Assembly (NCBI RefSeq): GCF_014695385.1
Contig: NZ_JACJOD010000022.1
Coordinates: 1 to 64,000 of the forward strand
From: Trichocoleus sp. FACHB-46
GTDB lineage: Bacteria; Cyanobacteriota; Cyanobacteriia; FACHB-46
Length of the DNA: 64,000 nt
Direction of reading: 5' to 3'
In this document: in pieces, positions 9,734-18,549 of the stretch
How positions within the stretch are numbered: the stretch's first letter is position 1
Layout: every line of letters begins with the position of its first letter
Notes under the pieces: generated by a model
Databases searched by the model: none
What the model saw: the letters and a program-made list of their open reading frames with translations, nothing else
What the model was told of the DNA's origin: nothing
Translations under genes and position numbers: made by a program

Positions 9734-12700
9734 ATGGCGATGGGGAAGCTAGTTATCTTCAAGCTGGGTGCAGGTGATTTTGAGCGGGGCTTTCCAGTAA
9801 CGTTGCAGATTGGTGCGGAAGGCGATCGCCCTAGTACAGAGATTACTGGATTTCTCCCGCCCAACCCCACCATCTTGGAAGACTACCAGCGCTGGCAAAC
9901 GGCTTATATCGCTTTGGGATGGCAATTCAACTTACGGATTGAAGCTCCCTCAGGGCAAGTGAACCGAGTCTCCTTCACCACACTCTGTCAAGATGCCGCC
10001 CAAGCTTTAAGTGCTAATCTCAATCATTGGCTCAGTGCTGACTTGTTTCGTCCTGTCCGTGAGAAGCTGCTGGAAAAACTGTCGCCTGCTGACCTGATTC
10101 GGCTGATTTTGCAGGTTGAAGATCTGCACTTGCGCCGCTTGCCTTGGCATCGGTGGGATTTTTTTGAGCGCTATCCTCAAGCAGAACTCGCGCTCAGTGC
10201 GCCTGGATACGAACGATTAGACCGACCTGCGATCGCCCGAGACAAGATCCGGATTTTGGCAGTGTTGGGCAATCGGACAGGAATCGACACAGAAGCCGAT
10301 CGCCAACTCCTGGCCCAACTTGCCCCCACGGCTGAAGTTGTCTTTTTGGTAGAACCTAACCGCCGGGAACTCAATCAACAACTCTGGGATTCCCAGGGCT
10401 GGGATATCCTCTTTTTTGCAGGACATAGTGCCAGTCAGTCGGATGGAGCCACAGGCCAAATCGCGATCAACCCTCAGCAACGTTTGGGGTTAGGAGACTT
10501 GAAACACGCCCTCCAGCAGGCGATCGCGCAGGGACTTCAATTAGCCATTTTCAACTCTTGTGATGGTTTGGGGTTAGCCCACGATCTACAGGCTTTGCAT
10601 ATCCCACAGATGATTGTGATGCGAGAGCCTGTGCCTGATTTGGTGGCTCAGGAGTTCTTGAAAGCCTTTCTCACGAGTTTTACTCAAGGGGCACCGCTCT
10701 ATCTGGCAGTGCGACAAGCGAGAGAACAGTTGCAAGGATTAGAAGATGAGTTTCCTTGCGCTAGTTGGCTCCCCGTTATTTGCCAAAATCCTGCCGAACT
10801 ACCAATGGTTTGGCAGCCCAAAACCCAATCGGTAGATCAGCGGGTTCAGTCAGTTCCTTTAGCCCAAATCCCACCTTGTCCTTATCGCGGCTTAGCAGCC
10901 TTTCAAGAGTCGGATACGCCGTTTTTCTTTGGGCGAGAAGCCTTTACCAACAAACTGCTGCGTCTAGCACCCACTCAACCTTTAATCGCGATCGTTGGGC
11001 CTTCTGGCAGCGGTAAATCTTCGGTGGTGGCAGCAGGGCTAATTCCTCGGTTGCGGGCGGAGGGAGATTGGTTGATTTGCAGCTTACGTCCTAGCCAACG
11101 GCCTTTTTTACGCTTAGCGGAGCAGTTCGTGACGCTGCTAGAGCCAGGTCGGAGTGAGACAGAACAACTGCTCGCCGCCAATCAACTGACTGCTGCCCTG
11201 CAACAAGGAACTGTAACTCTGCCCGATGTGATGGAGCAAATCCTTTACAAATCCCCCGCTGCCAGTCGATTACTGCTGTTGGTGGATCAATTTGAGGAAC
11301 TCTACACCCTCTGCCAACTGGATACAGAACGACAGCAGTTTCTCGATCAGCTCTTGGCTTTGCTGCCATCTGGGGCCGCCTGTACGTTGGTCTTGACGCT
11401 ACGAGCAGACTTCCTCGAATCAGCCCTAGCCTACCGACCTTTTGCTGATGCTTTGAGTCAGTTCGCTCCAGAACTGATCGGCCCTATGAGTGCTGCCGAC
11501 TTGGAAGCTGCGATCGCCCAGCCTGCCACCTTAATGAAAGTCAAAATTGCAGATGGTCTCACCATTCGGATTTTAGAGAGCATCAGTCAAGCTCCCGGAA
11601 ACCTGCCACTTCTAGAGTTTGCACTGACTCTACTGTGGGAGCGGCAACAACGAGGTGAGTTAACTCATGCTGCCTATGATGCGATCGGGGGAGTCAATCA
11701 AGCACTGGCCGTTTATGCGGAGCAGGTTTATGCAAAGTTGGCTACGGCTGAGCAAAAACAGGTGCAGCGTTTGTTGACGCAGTTGGTACGGCCTGGAGAA
11801 GGTGGTGTCGATATCCGCCGCTTAGCCACTCGCCGTGAGATTGGCGAAACTAACTGGCCCTTGGTCAGACGCTTGGCTGATGCTCGATTGGTGGTGACGA
11901 ATCGCAGTGCCGATGGCATAGAAACCGCAGAAGTGGTACATGAAGCCTTGATTCGGGAGTGGCAGCGGTTGCGCCAGTGGATGGAAGAGGTGCGGACGTT
12001 TCGGTTGTGGCAGGAGCGACTGCGATCGCTGATTCGGCAATGGCAAGTGAGCGATCGCGATGATGGAGCCTTGCTGCGGGGTGCCCCTTTACTGGAAGCC
12101 CAATTCTGGTTGCAAGAGCAGTCGGCAGATCTAAGTTCAGAGGAGCAAGACTTTATTCAGCGCAGTTTAGCTTACCAGCGGCAGGAACAGTCCGAGCGTT
12201 ATCGCAGCCGACGACGGGTGATTTTGGGTCTCAGTTTGGGTTTGCTTGGGTCGCTGGGATTGGGAGCGATCGCAGCTTGGCAATGGGAAAGGGCAGAAAC
12301 CCAAACCCACAATGCTCAGCTCAGTGCTCAAAGCTTTTCCTCGGAAGCCCTGCTGGCCTCTGACAAAGCTTTCGATGCCTTGTTAGAAGCTCTTCGAGCT
12401 GGTAATCAACTCCAACATGCGTCAGGCGTAACACCCACCACGCGCATACGAGTTGCCTCGACCCTCCTCCAAGCGCTCTACACAGTGCAAGAGCGCCAAC
12501 GACTGGAACAACACCGAGACTCGGTTACTAGTGTCAGCTTTAGCCCCAACGGTCAAACCCTAGCCTCAGCCAGTGCAGACCGAACCATTTTGTTGTGGCG
12601 GTTGGATGGCACCTTGCAAAAAACGATCTCCGGTCATGGCGATCGCGTTACGGCAGTGCAGTTTAGCCCCGATGGAAAACTCATCGCATCGAGCAGTGCT

Positions 12701-14365
12701 GACCAAACGGTGCGATTGTGGCAAGCCGATGGCAAGCCGTTACAAGTTATGCGTGGCCATGCCGCAGGAGTAACCAGTGTCAGTTTTAGCCCCGATAGCA
12801 AGACCCTCGCCTCAGCTACTAGCGACGGCACGATCAAACTGTGGCAACGCAATGGTACGCCCTTAAAAACTTGGACTGCTCAGGGAGATAGCATTCAGTC
12901 CCTGAGCTTTAGTCCCCAGGGTCAGATACTAGCCTCCGCCCACGGTGACGGCAGCATCAAAGTCTGGCGACTCAATGGCACCCTGCAACAAACCCTTAAA
13001 GGACATAAGGGCACAGTGAACATGGTGCGCTTCAGCCCCAATGGCCAACTGCTGGCTTCAGCTAGTAATGACCAAAAGATTCGCCTATGGGATGTGGATG
13101 GAGCAATGCTTCAGGTTTTGTCAGGGCACCGCGCCGCCGTAACAGCCATCAGTTTTAGCTCGGATGGGAAAAGGTTAGCTTCTGTGGGCGGCGATCGCAC
13201 CGTCAAACTCTGGAATCTCAAGGGCAAGCTGCTCCAAACTTTACCGGGTCATAGCTCACGGATTGAAACGGTCAGCTTTAGTCCGGATGGGCAACTACTC
13301 GCTTCTGGGAGTGGCGATCGCACCGTTAAACTCTGGCAACTCCAGCGCCGCGCTTCACAGACTATTGGCGATCGCAGCAATATCACCAGTCTGAGTCCCA
13401 GCAGTCGCCCGATTGCAGCAGGTAGCCGAGATGGTCTGATCCAACTTTGGCAGCCAAATGGTAAGCTCCTGCATCAATGGCAAGGGCACGCAGCTCCGGT
13501 TTACAGTATTCGCTTTAGCCCCAATGCCAAAACTCTGGCTTCGGCTAGCGGTGATGGCACGGTGAAGCTTTGGCGACAGGATGGCACTTTGCTGACCACC
13601 ATAACAGGGCATAACGCTGCGGTTTACGATGTCAGCTTCGGCCCCGATGGGCAAACATTAGCGTCTGCCAGCTTCGACCACACCGTGCGTCTATGGAACT
13701 CGGCAGGAAAACTCTTGCACATTCTATGGGGTCATCAAGATTTAGCTCTGACTGTTCGCTTTAGTCCGGATGGGCAAATTTTAGCTTCTGCGGGCAAAGA
13801 CAGCACGATTCGGCTATGGCGGAAAGATGGCTCGCCTTTGAAAACCCTAGAAGGCCATAATTCCAGCGTTCTAGCAATTAGCTTTAGCCCGAATGGTCAA
13901 ATGCTAGCTTCTGCCAGTGCCGACAATCTGATCAAGCTATGGAGTATCGATGGTAGATTGCTCAGCATTTTACGGGGCCATAGTAATACTGTCACCAGCA
14001 TCGGCTTCAGTGCCGATGGCCAAACCTTAGTATCTGGAAGTGCTGATAACACTGTGAAACTGTGGAGCTTGGATGGCACGCTGCTGAAGACGCTTCAGGG
14101 ATATAACGGAAGTGTCTTCGGAGCAACATTTGGCCTGGATAATCAACAAATTCTTTCCGTGAGTAATGGAAAAGTGGTGTTATGGAGCCTAGAACTAGAC
14201 TGGCTGATGCAACAAGGATGTGATTGGGTTAGTGATTATCTACGCAGTAACTCGACAGTACATGCTCGCGATCGCCAGTTATGTCCAGGTTCATCGCCGC
14301 CTGCCATCGGGCAACTCAAGTCAGAAATCAAAAAAGCTATCTTTTGGCGACGTTCAGGCCAATGA
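9734..14365 (+). CDS. CHAT protease-nSTAND NTPase-TM-14x WD40 protein
   Basis: 1543 residues. Seen in order: a DUF1822-module-specific N-terminal domain (1-~150); a CHAT caspase-like domain with FFAGHS (His231) and FNSCDG (Cys276); an nSTAND1-type NTPase beginning CPYRGL...FFGRE, with P-loop GPSGSGKSS at 422-430 and Walker B-like LLLVDQFEEL; a winged-helix-like region; one hydrophobic segment at about 829-850 preceded by RSRRR; then 14 WD40 repeats, enough for two seven-bladed propellers, and a conserved CDWVxDYL tail. STAND proteins are ligand-triggered switches; the CHAT is the likely proteolytic output. By the positive-inside rule the WD40 part would lie outside the cytoplasmic membrane. 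The ATG directly abuts the DUF1822 stop. Its 3' end overlaps the convergent SMR gene by 29 bp. Confidence 0.92.
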   Translation: MAMGKLVIFKLGAGDFERGFPVTLQIGAEGDRPSTEITGFLPPNPTILEDYQRWQTAYIALGWQFNLRIEAPSGQVNRVSFTTLCQDAAQALSANLNHWLSADLFRPVREKLLEKLSPADLIRLILQVEDLHLRRLPWHRWDFFERYPQAELALSAPGYERLDRPAIARDKIRILAVLGNRTGIDTEADRQLLAQLAPTAEVVFLVEPNRRELNQQLWDSQGWDILFFAGHSASQSDGATGQIAINPQQRLGLGDLKHALQQAIAQGLQLAIFNSCDGLGLAHDLQALHIPQMIVMREPVPDLVAQEFLKAFLTSFTQGAPLYLAVRQAREQLQGLEDEFPCASWLPVICQNPAELPMVWQPKTQSVDQRVQSVPLAQIPPCPYRGLAAFQESDTPFFFGREAFTNKLLRLAPTQPLIAIVGPSGSGKSSVVAAGLIPRLRAEGDWLICSLRPSQRPFLRLAEQFVTLLEPGRSETEQLLAANQLTAALQQGTVTLPDVMEQILYKSPAASRLLLLVDQFEELYTLCQLDTERQQFLDQLLALLPSGAACTLVLTLRADFLESALAYRPFADALSQFAPELIGPMSAADLEAAIAQPATLMKVKIADGLTIRILESISQAPGNLPLLEFALTLLWERQQRGELTHAAYDAIGGVNQALAVYAEQVYAKLATAEQKQVQRLLTQLVRPGEGGVDIRRLATRREIGETNWPLVRRLADARLVVTNRSADGIETAEVVHEALIREWQRLRQWMEEVRTFRLWQERLRSLIRQWQVSDRDDGALLRGAPLLEAQFWLQEQSADLSSEEQDFIQRSLAYQRQEQSERYRSRRRVILGLSLGLLGSLGLGAIAAWQWERAETQTHNAQLSAQSFSSEALLASDKAFDALLEALRAGNQLQHASGVTPTTRIRVASTLLQALYTVQERQRLEQHRDSVTSVSFSPNGQTLASASADRTILLWRLDGTLQKTISGHGDRVTAVQFSPDGKLIASSSADQTVRLWQADGKPLQVMRGHAAGVTSVSFSPDSKTLASATSDGTIKLWQRNGTPLKTWTAQGDSIQSLSFSPQGQILASAHGDGSIKVWRLNGTLQQTLKGHKGTVNMVRFSPNGQLLASASNDQKIRLWDVDGAMLQVLSGHRAAVTAISFSSDGKRLASVGGDRTVKLWNLKGKLLQTLPGHSSRIETVSFSPDGQLLASGSGDRTVKLWQLQRRASQTIGDRSNITSLSPSSRPIAAGSRDGLIQLWQPNGKLLHQWQGHAAPVYSIRFSPNAKTLASASGDGTVKLWRQDGTLLTTITGHNAAVYDVSFGPDGQTLASASFDHTVRLWNSAGKLLHILWGHQDLALTVRFSPDGQILASAGKDSTIRLWRKDGSPLKTLEGHNSSVLAISFSPNGQMLASASADNLIKLWSIDGRLLSILRGHSNTVTSIGFSADGQTLVSGSADNTVKLWSLDGTLLKTLQGYNGSVFGATFGLDNQQILSVSNGKVVLWSLELDWLMQQGCDWVSDYLRSNSTVHARDRQLCPGSSPPAIGQLKSEIKKAIFWRRSGQ

Positions 14366-14660
14366 TACCAAAGAGGATCAGAAGTATACAGGCCAGCTTG
14401 AAATTGCTCAGGCTCTCACCAAACAAAGCTGCTCCCAAGATCGTCGTGCCCACAATGCCAATTGCCGACCAAATGGCGTAGGCTACACTCACTTCTATTC
14501 CTTTGAGAGAGAATCCAAAACAGATAAAAGCGGCTGGATAGCCAATCACAGAACCCAATAGATATTTGGAATTAACGAAACCATTGGTTTTCTTTAAGCA
14601 CAGAGTTGCTATCAACTCGCAAAGAATGGCAGACGCAAGAAACACCCAGCTTTGATCCAT
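14337..14660 (-). CDS. Small multidrug resistance (SMR) family transporter
   Basis: 107 residues in four hydrophobic helices, the standard SMR length. The catalytic glutamate of helix 1 is present (LCELIATL), as are the AYAIWSAIG segment and the GAALFGESL segment typical of EmrE/QacE/Gdx relatives. SMR dimers exchange protons for cationic drugs or guanidinium. I chose the ATG at 14660; a TTG lies three codons upstream. The last 29 bp overlap the 3' end of the CHAT/WD40 gene on the opposite strand. Confidence 0.9.
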   Translation of the reverse strand: MDQSWVFLASAILCELIATLCLKKTNGFVNSKYLLGSVIGYPAAFICFGFSLKGIEVSVAYAIWSAIGIVGTTILGAALFGESLSNFKLACILLILFGIIGLNVAKR

Positions 14661-14728
14661 TGGAGGCAAACACTTTAGAACCTTTCCCTATTAAGCTACT
14701 AGAATCCTTGCGCTCCATCACGATATTG

Positions 14729-16276
14729 TCATCCCGATACATTCACTCGCTCAGCCATAATTTCTTGAATTAATTGGGCATAAGTTTCTGAGGGGCGATC
14801 GCCGAGGTGGTCTTCTAGCAAGCGATCGCTGCCGTGAGCAAAGTCAATGGTAAACAAACCAAAACGTGGAGTATAAGAACCCCACTCATAGTTGTCAGTG
14901 AGTGACCAATGCATGTAGCCAATCATGGGCACAGACTCCTGCAATAGCCGCTGCACCTGCTGGAGATGGGCTTTAAGAAACTCACTACGACGAAGTTGAT
15001 CGGCCCGATGGGTGGCTACACTGTTATCTGGCTTCCGCCGCAGCGCCATACCATTTTCAGCGATCATCATAGGAAGATTACGGAGATCTTCGGAATAGTA
15101 TTTACAGAAGAAATGTAGACCTTCGGGTAAACTGCGCCAATCCCACCACTTGCTGGTAATGCCACTCATCAGCCAAGCCCGGAAGCCCTTAGTTTTAAAC
15201 TCGAAATCTGAGAAGGCGGGGAGACGGAAAATATGAGCAATAAACGGATCGTAGTAATCGATCGCTAGATAGTCAATGACCTGAGGCCGAGGTGAAAGCT
15301 CTAGCTCCTGCAAAAATAAGTCAAGCTGCTCAAGGTTGAATAAGCGGTAGCCTAAACGATTCACACTCCAATGGGTAAAGCGCCCCAGTTGATAAGGCAA
15401 ATTATGTCGAAAGGGCAGTTTTGCTTCTAGCAGCGCTGTTTCTAACTGATCCGCTTTGTCATGAATATACTCTTTAATATCTCTTGGCTTAACATCATGT
15501 TGGCGTAAATCTAGTAGATCCCAAATTACTTTCTCTGACCAATAAAGATCGCTACAGTAAGTATTGAGAGAGACTCGTGGCGTGGTCCACCCAGAGGCAA
15601 CATAGATGTCATGGATACAGTTGTAAGCTCGAACATGAGCGGCCAACATGTGATTGTAAGCCTCTAGGACGATACTCGAACCCATTGCCGCATCCGAGGG
15701 AAACTGCCGACTCAAATAGGTATTGGAAACTAAAATATTCGGTTCATTGATGGTGATGTACCAATGGATCGGCGGCAGTTGATGATGATCCACTAGGCGG
15801 CGATTAATATGTGTAACTGCCACCCGGACATATTCCACAAAATAATCAACAGTCGCTTCAGTTAGCCAGGCATCTATCCCTAACCACGCAGGATGAGTGA
15901 AATGATGTAAGGTAACGACTGGCTCTAAGCCATATCGACGACAAGCCGCGACGCGATCGCTATAGGCATCTAGGGCACTGTAGTCAAAAGCTGGAAGAGA
16001 ACTGGGGTGGCGATCGCTAGAAGGTTGAATTCGGGCCCACTCTAAGCCTAAGCGAAATGAGTTTAAGCCAATGGTTTGGCAACGCTGAAAATCTTCTTCA
16101 TAGCGATGCCAAAATTCAGTCGCCCCTACCGTCGGCATCACGCTGCCTTTCGACTCACTCCAACACCAGTTGTTCTGGGGTTGTCCAGGACCGTTATATC
16201 CCCCTTCGCTTTGGTAACCGGAGGTGGCAACTCCCCACAAGAATGATTCACGTGACATCGTTGAGTTGTTCTGCAT
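14729..16276 (-). CDS. Glycoside hydrolase family 1 (beta-glucosidase-like)
   Basis: 515 residues, a full-length TIM barrel. It opens with FLWGVATSGYQSEGG, has the acid/base motif NEPN (Glu178) and the nucleophile motif IAENG (Glu407), and ends with the YxHWSLTDNYEWG segment near the C-terminus, all GH1 hallmarks. It retains configuration while splitting beta-linked glucosides or galactosides; the substrate cannot be read from sequence. There is no signal peptide, so it should be cytoplasmic. It overlaps the upstream glycosyltransferase gene by 29 bp (ATG at 16276) or 11 bp (ATG at 16258), so the two are translationally coupled and may build and trim the same glycolipid or glycoside. Confidence 0.92.
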   Translation of the reverse strand: MQNNSTMSRESFLWGVATSGYQSEGGYNGPGQPQNNWCWSESKGSVMPTVGATEFWHRYEEDFQRCQTIGLNSFRLGLEWARIQPSSDRHPSSLPAFDYSALDAYSDRVAACRRYGLEPVVTLHHFTHPAWLGIDAWLTEATVDYFVEYVRVAVTHINRRLVDHHQLPPIHWYITINEPNILVSNTYLSRQFPSDAAMGSSIVLEAYNHMLAAHVRAYNCIHDIYVASGWTTPRVSLNTYCSDLYWSEKVIWDLLDLRQHDVKPRDIKEYIHDKADQLETALLEAKLPFRHNLPYQLGRFTHWSVNRLGYRLFNLEQLDLFLQELELSPRPQVIDYLAIDYYDPFIAHIFRLPAFSDFEFKTKGFRAWLMSGITSKWWDWRSLPEGLHFFCKYYSEDLRNLPMMIAENGMALRRKPDNSVATHRADQLRRSEFLKAHLQQVQRLLQESVPMIGYMHWSLTDNYEWGSYTPRFGLFTIDFAHGSDRLLEDHLGDRPSETYAQLIQEIMAERVNVSG

Positions 16277-17438
16277 AGGGTTCTAGATTCGAATCTTTAG
16301 AAACGTAGTGAGATTGCCAATTGTGGAGAACATATTCAGCAATATTCAGAGCAGCCGCAGGCTGACCAATTTCCAAAGCTGCCTGCCGCATCTCTGCTAG
16401 GCGCTCTGGATGCTGTAGCAGATATTGAACTGCTGGAGTGACCATTTCTAAAAGTCGCAGTTGCACCCCTGCGCCCGCCGATGCAATTACGTCAGCATTT
16501 TGCTCCTCTTGACCGGGAATTGGATCAACAATCACCATCGGTGTACCCCGCGCCAAGATCTCGCTGGTAATCAGTCCCCCTGCTTTCGTAATCGTCAAGT
16601 CGCTGGCTACGATCAAATCATCCACATGATCAATCATGCCCAGCCGACGCAGTTTAGTTGTATCGTTGTCCGCCAAATCGGACACTGCTTCTAACAAATC
16701 ACCATTACGTCCAGCGACCAACACTACCATGCTCGCCCCGGAGTACTCCACTAGACTAGAAACCATTGTCCGGACTCGCCTGGGGTTTAGGCCACCTCCA
16801 AAAAGTGTAATGATCGAGCCATCAAGAGGTAGATCATGCTGCGCTCGCACCGCGACTTTAGTCTTAGGCTTCGTACTCTCTAGGTGAATTGGAATCCCCG
16901 TTACATGCAGCAATTGCGGATTTACCCCCCGCTGCACTAAAAAATTCGCACTTAAATCATTCGGCAGGAAGTAGCCATTCACGCCATAGTTAATCCAAGT
17001 GCTGTGGGCGATCGTGTCAGTCACAACCACATATTGTGGTTTGGAGACTTCATCTTCCTGGTCTAGGAGTTGTAACAAGCGGCTGGGAATCTGCTGCACA
17101 CAGACCACCACATCAGGATCGGCTTTCTTGATAAACTGCCCTAACTTGCGAAAGAAGGGACGTTCCAACCGAGCCCAAGTGAGATTACTGTCAATAGCGC
17201 GTTCCAGGTCATCTACGTCACTGCCTTCATAAAACGCCTTGTAGAGCAATGGCACTTTTTCGCTTAGTTGCTCATAAAGTTGAGTAATGGCGTTGCGGTA
17301 AACTGAACTGGCATAGGTAAGGGCGTCTTCACTGAGCACTTCTACATCAGGAAAGCGAGCGAATGCGTCCTTCAAGGCTCTGGCAGCGCTGACATGCCCT
17401 GATCCTAAAGAAGAGTACAGAATTAAAATTCGTGTCAT
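16248..17438 (-). CDS. MGDG synthase/UgtP-like glycosyltransferase (GT28)
   Basis: 396 residues. The N-terminus ILILYSSLGSGHVSAARAL is the MGDG-synthase-type acceptor domain. The C-terminal half is a GT-B nucleotide-sugar domain with GGGLNPRR, the VAGRNG strand, and a KAGG...E motif followed by DPIPGQEEQNA. Family members add glucose or galactose to diacylglycerol or related acceptors at the cytoplasmic face of the membrane. Cyanobacterial bulk MGDG uses a different enzyme (MgdA plus epimerase), so this is probably an accessory glycolipid enzyme. It is the first gene of a pair with the GH1 glycosidase. Confidence 0.87.
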   Translation of the reverse strand: MTRILILYSSLGSGHVSAARALKDAFARFPDVEVLSEDALTYASSVYRNAITQLYEQLSEKVPLLYKAFYEGSDVDDLERAIDSNLTWARLERPFFRKLGQFIKKADPDVVVCVQQIPSRLLQLLDQEDEVSKPQYVVVTDTIAHSTWINYGVNGYFLPNDLSANFLVQRGVNPQLLHVTGIPIHLESTKPKTKVAVRAQHDLPLDGSIITLFGGGLNPRRVRTMVSSLVEYSGASMVVLVAGRNGDLLEAVSDLADNDTTKLRRLGMIDHVDDLIVASDLTITKAGGLITSEILARGTPMVIVDPIPGQEEQNADVIASAGAGVQLRLLEMVTPAVQYLLQHPERLAEMRQAALEIGQPAAALNIAEYVLHNWQSHYVSKDSNLEPYAEQLNDVT

Positions 17439-17478
17439 GGGGACTCATTTAAGAAAGAGTTGCCTGATGCATCCATAG

Positions 17479-17997
17479 TTAAACATCATCGTGAGCCAAT
17501 TGACAGCGTCCTTGAGTCTGGCATTCTAGTCGCTGCTGGCGTTCTGCCGCGATCGCTGCTAAATGGGGTCGTCCCGTCAGCGCCAGTCGCCGATCTGCCC
17601 AAAAGTCATACAGGCGATCCACAATGGGTCCAATTACAGGCCATTTTGTGGCGGCGTAGATCCAGCCCATCCCCAGAATTTCATAAACTCGGCGAAACAC
17701 TTCCACATTCTTGATCACGGTGCCATCGGCTAGCACGGCATGAATGCGTCCCATAGCCGCTGCAAAATCTACTCCACCATTGGCTTGGGGCTCGTAGTCA
17801 TCCTTGGCAATGTCTACACATGCGACTAATCCTCGGCCTGCATCGCGCTTAGCCAAGAAATTAACTTCCCGCAAGCACAACGGGCATTCACCGTCATACA
17901 GCAACTTAATTTTCCAGGAGGGGACAGCGGCTACGGTTTTAACTCCGGATAGCGGCAGTTGAGTAGACGAGGCATCTTCGTAGGCATTTAAGGGCAT
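17479..17997 (-). CDS. DCC (DUF393) family thiol-disulfide oxidoreductase-like protein
   Basis: 172 residues from the ATG at 17997; a TTG at 18024 is the alternative start. The diagnostic motif is YDGECPLC near residue 35, followed by REVNFLAKRD, then a WPVIGPIVDRLYDFWADRR tail typical of DUF393. The CxxC is presumed redox-active, but substrates are unknown in most species. It is soluble with no signal peptide and is transcribed in the same direction as the glycosyltransferase, 40 nt upstream of it. Confidence 0.85.
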   Translation of the reverse strand: MPLNAYEDASSTQLPLSGVKTVAAVPSWKIKLLYDGECPLCLREVNFLAKRDAGRGLVACVDIAKDDYEPQANGGVDFAAAMGRIHAVLADGTVIKNVEVFRRVYEILGMGWIYAATKWPVIGPIVDRLYDFWADRRLALTGRPHLAAIAAERQQRLECQTQGRCQLAHDDV

Positions 17998-18243
17998 AGC
18001 AGTTCTAGGGTGATGAGTGCTCAAGTAAGAGGAGTATTAGCTTACTTAGTATTTTAAGAAAATTAACAATTAAAAGGCGTAGCAGATTACCGTCCGATAC
18101 GGCTAATTATTTGCCTGCTGTAACAGGCTTCTAACTTAGATAACAACAACTAAAGAATTGTCTTTCTCCCCAGATGACCCCAGCCCAATGTTTTTATACT
18201 GAAGCGATTCCCATCGTTTCGAGTTAAACGAGGAGGCTCCGAA

Positions 18244-18444
18244 ATGGTTCACACTTACGAAGTATGGGTTGATATCAAAGAGTGTGCTGAGCAGCTATGC
18301 ACGACCTTTAACCACGGCACAACCCGATACGAAATCGATGCTGAGTCTATGCAAAAAGCGGGTGGTATCGCCTGCGATCAGGCTAGAAGTGACTACCCAC
18401 GAGGTACTGAGTACGACGCAAGAGTTACCAGGCTGCTGAGATAG
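18244..18444 (+). CDS. Small hypothetical protein, 66 aa
   Basis: I do not recognise this protein. A strong GAGGAGG ribosome-binding site lies 9 nt before the ATG, and a TATACT -10-like box sits at 18195-18200. A short hairpin (about 18215-18232) precedes the Shine-Dalgarno. It has two cysteines close together (KECAEQLC), a third in the C-terminal half and no hydrophobic segment, so it is likely a soluble cytoplasmic protein. It stands alone between divergent and convergent neighbours. Confidence 0.65.
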   Translation: MVHTYEVWVDIKECAEQLCTTFNHGTTRYEIDAESMQKAGGIACDQARSDYPRGTEYDARVTRLLR

Positions 18445-18470
18445 ACACGCGTCACATGGCAACAATGACT

Positions 18471-18549
18471 GTAGGGGCGGGTTTTGCACCTGCCCCCTGA
18501 ATGCATCAGGGCAACACAAGATGAGGGCAACTACAAGGCTCGCCCCTAC
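18471..18549. repeat. MITE-like element with GTAGGGGCG terminal inverted repeats
   Basis: Left end GTAGGGGCG at 18471-18479, right end CGCCCCTAC at 18541-18549. Internal self-complementary pieces include CCCTGA/TCAGGG and GGGGCGGG/CCTGCCCC. I recall similar GTAGGGGCGGG repeats dispersed in other cyanobacterial genomes. The right end carries the stop codon of the GTPase gene. Confidence 0.7.

Noticed and set aside
12500-14200. Recurrent DNA motifs such as CAGTTTTAGCCCCGATGG
   Set aside because: They are the codons of WD40 blades and diverge as coding repeats do; not an independent DNA repeat.
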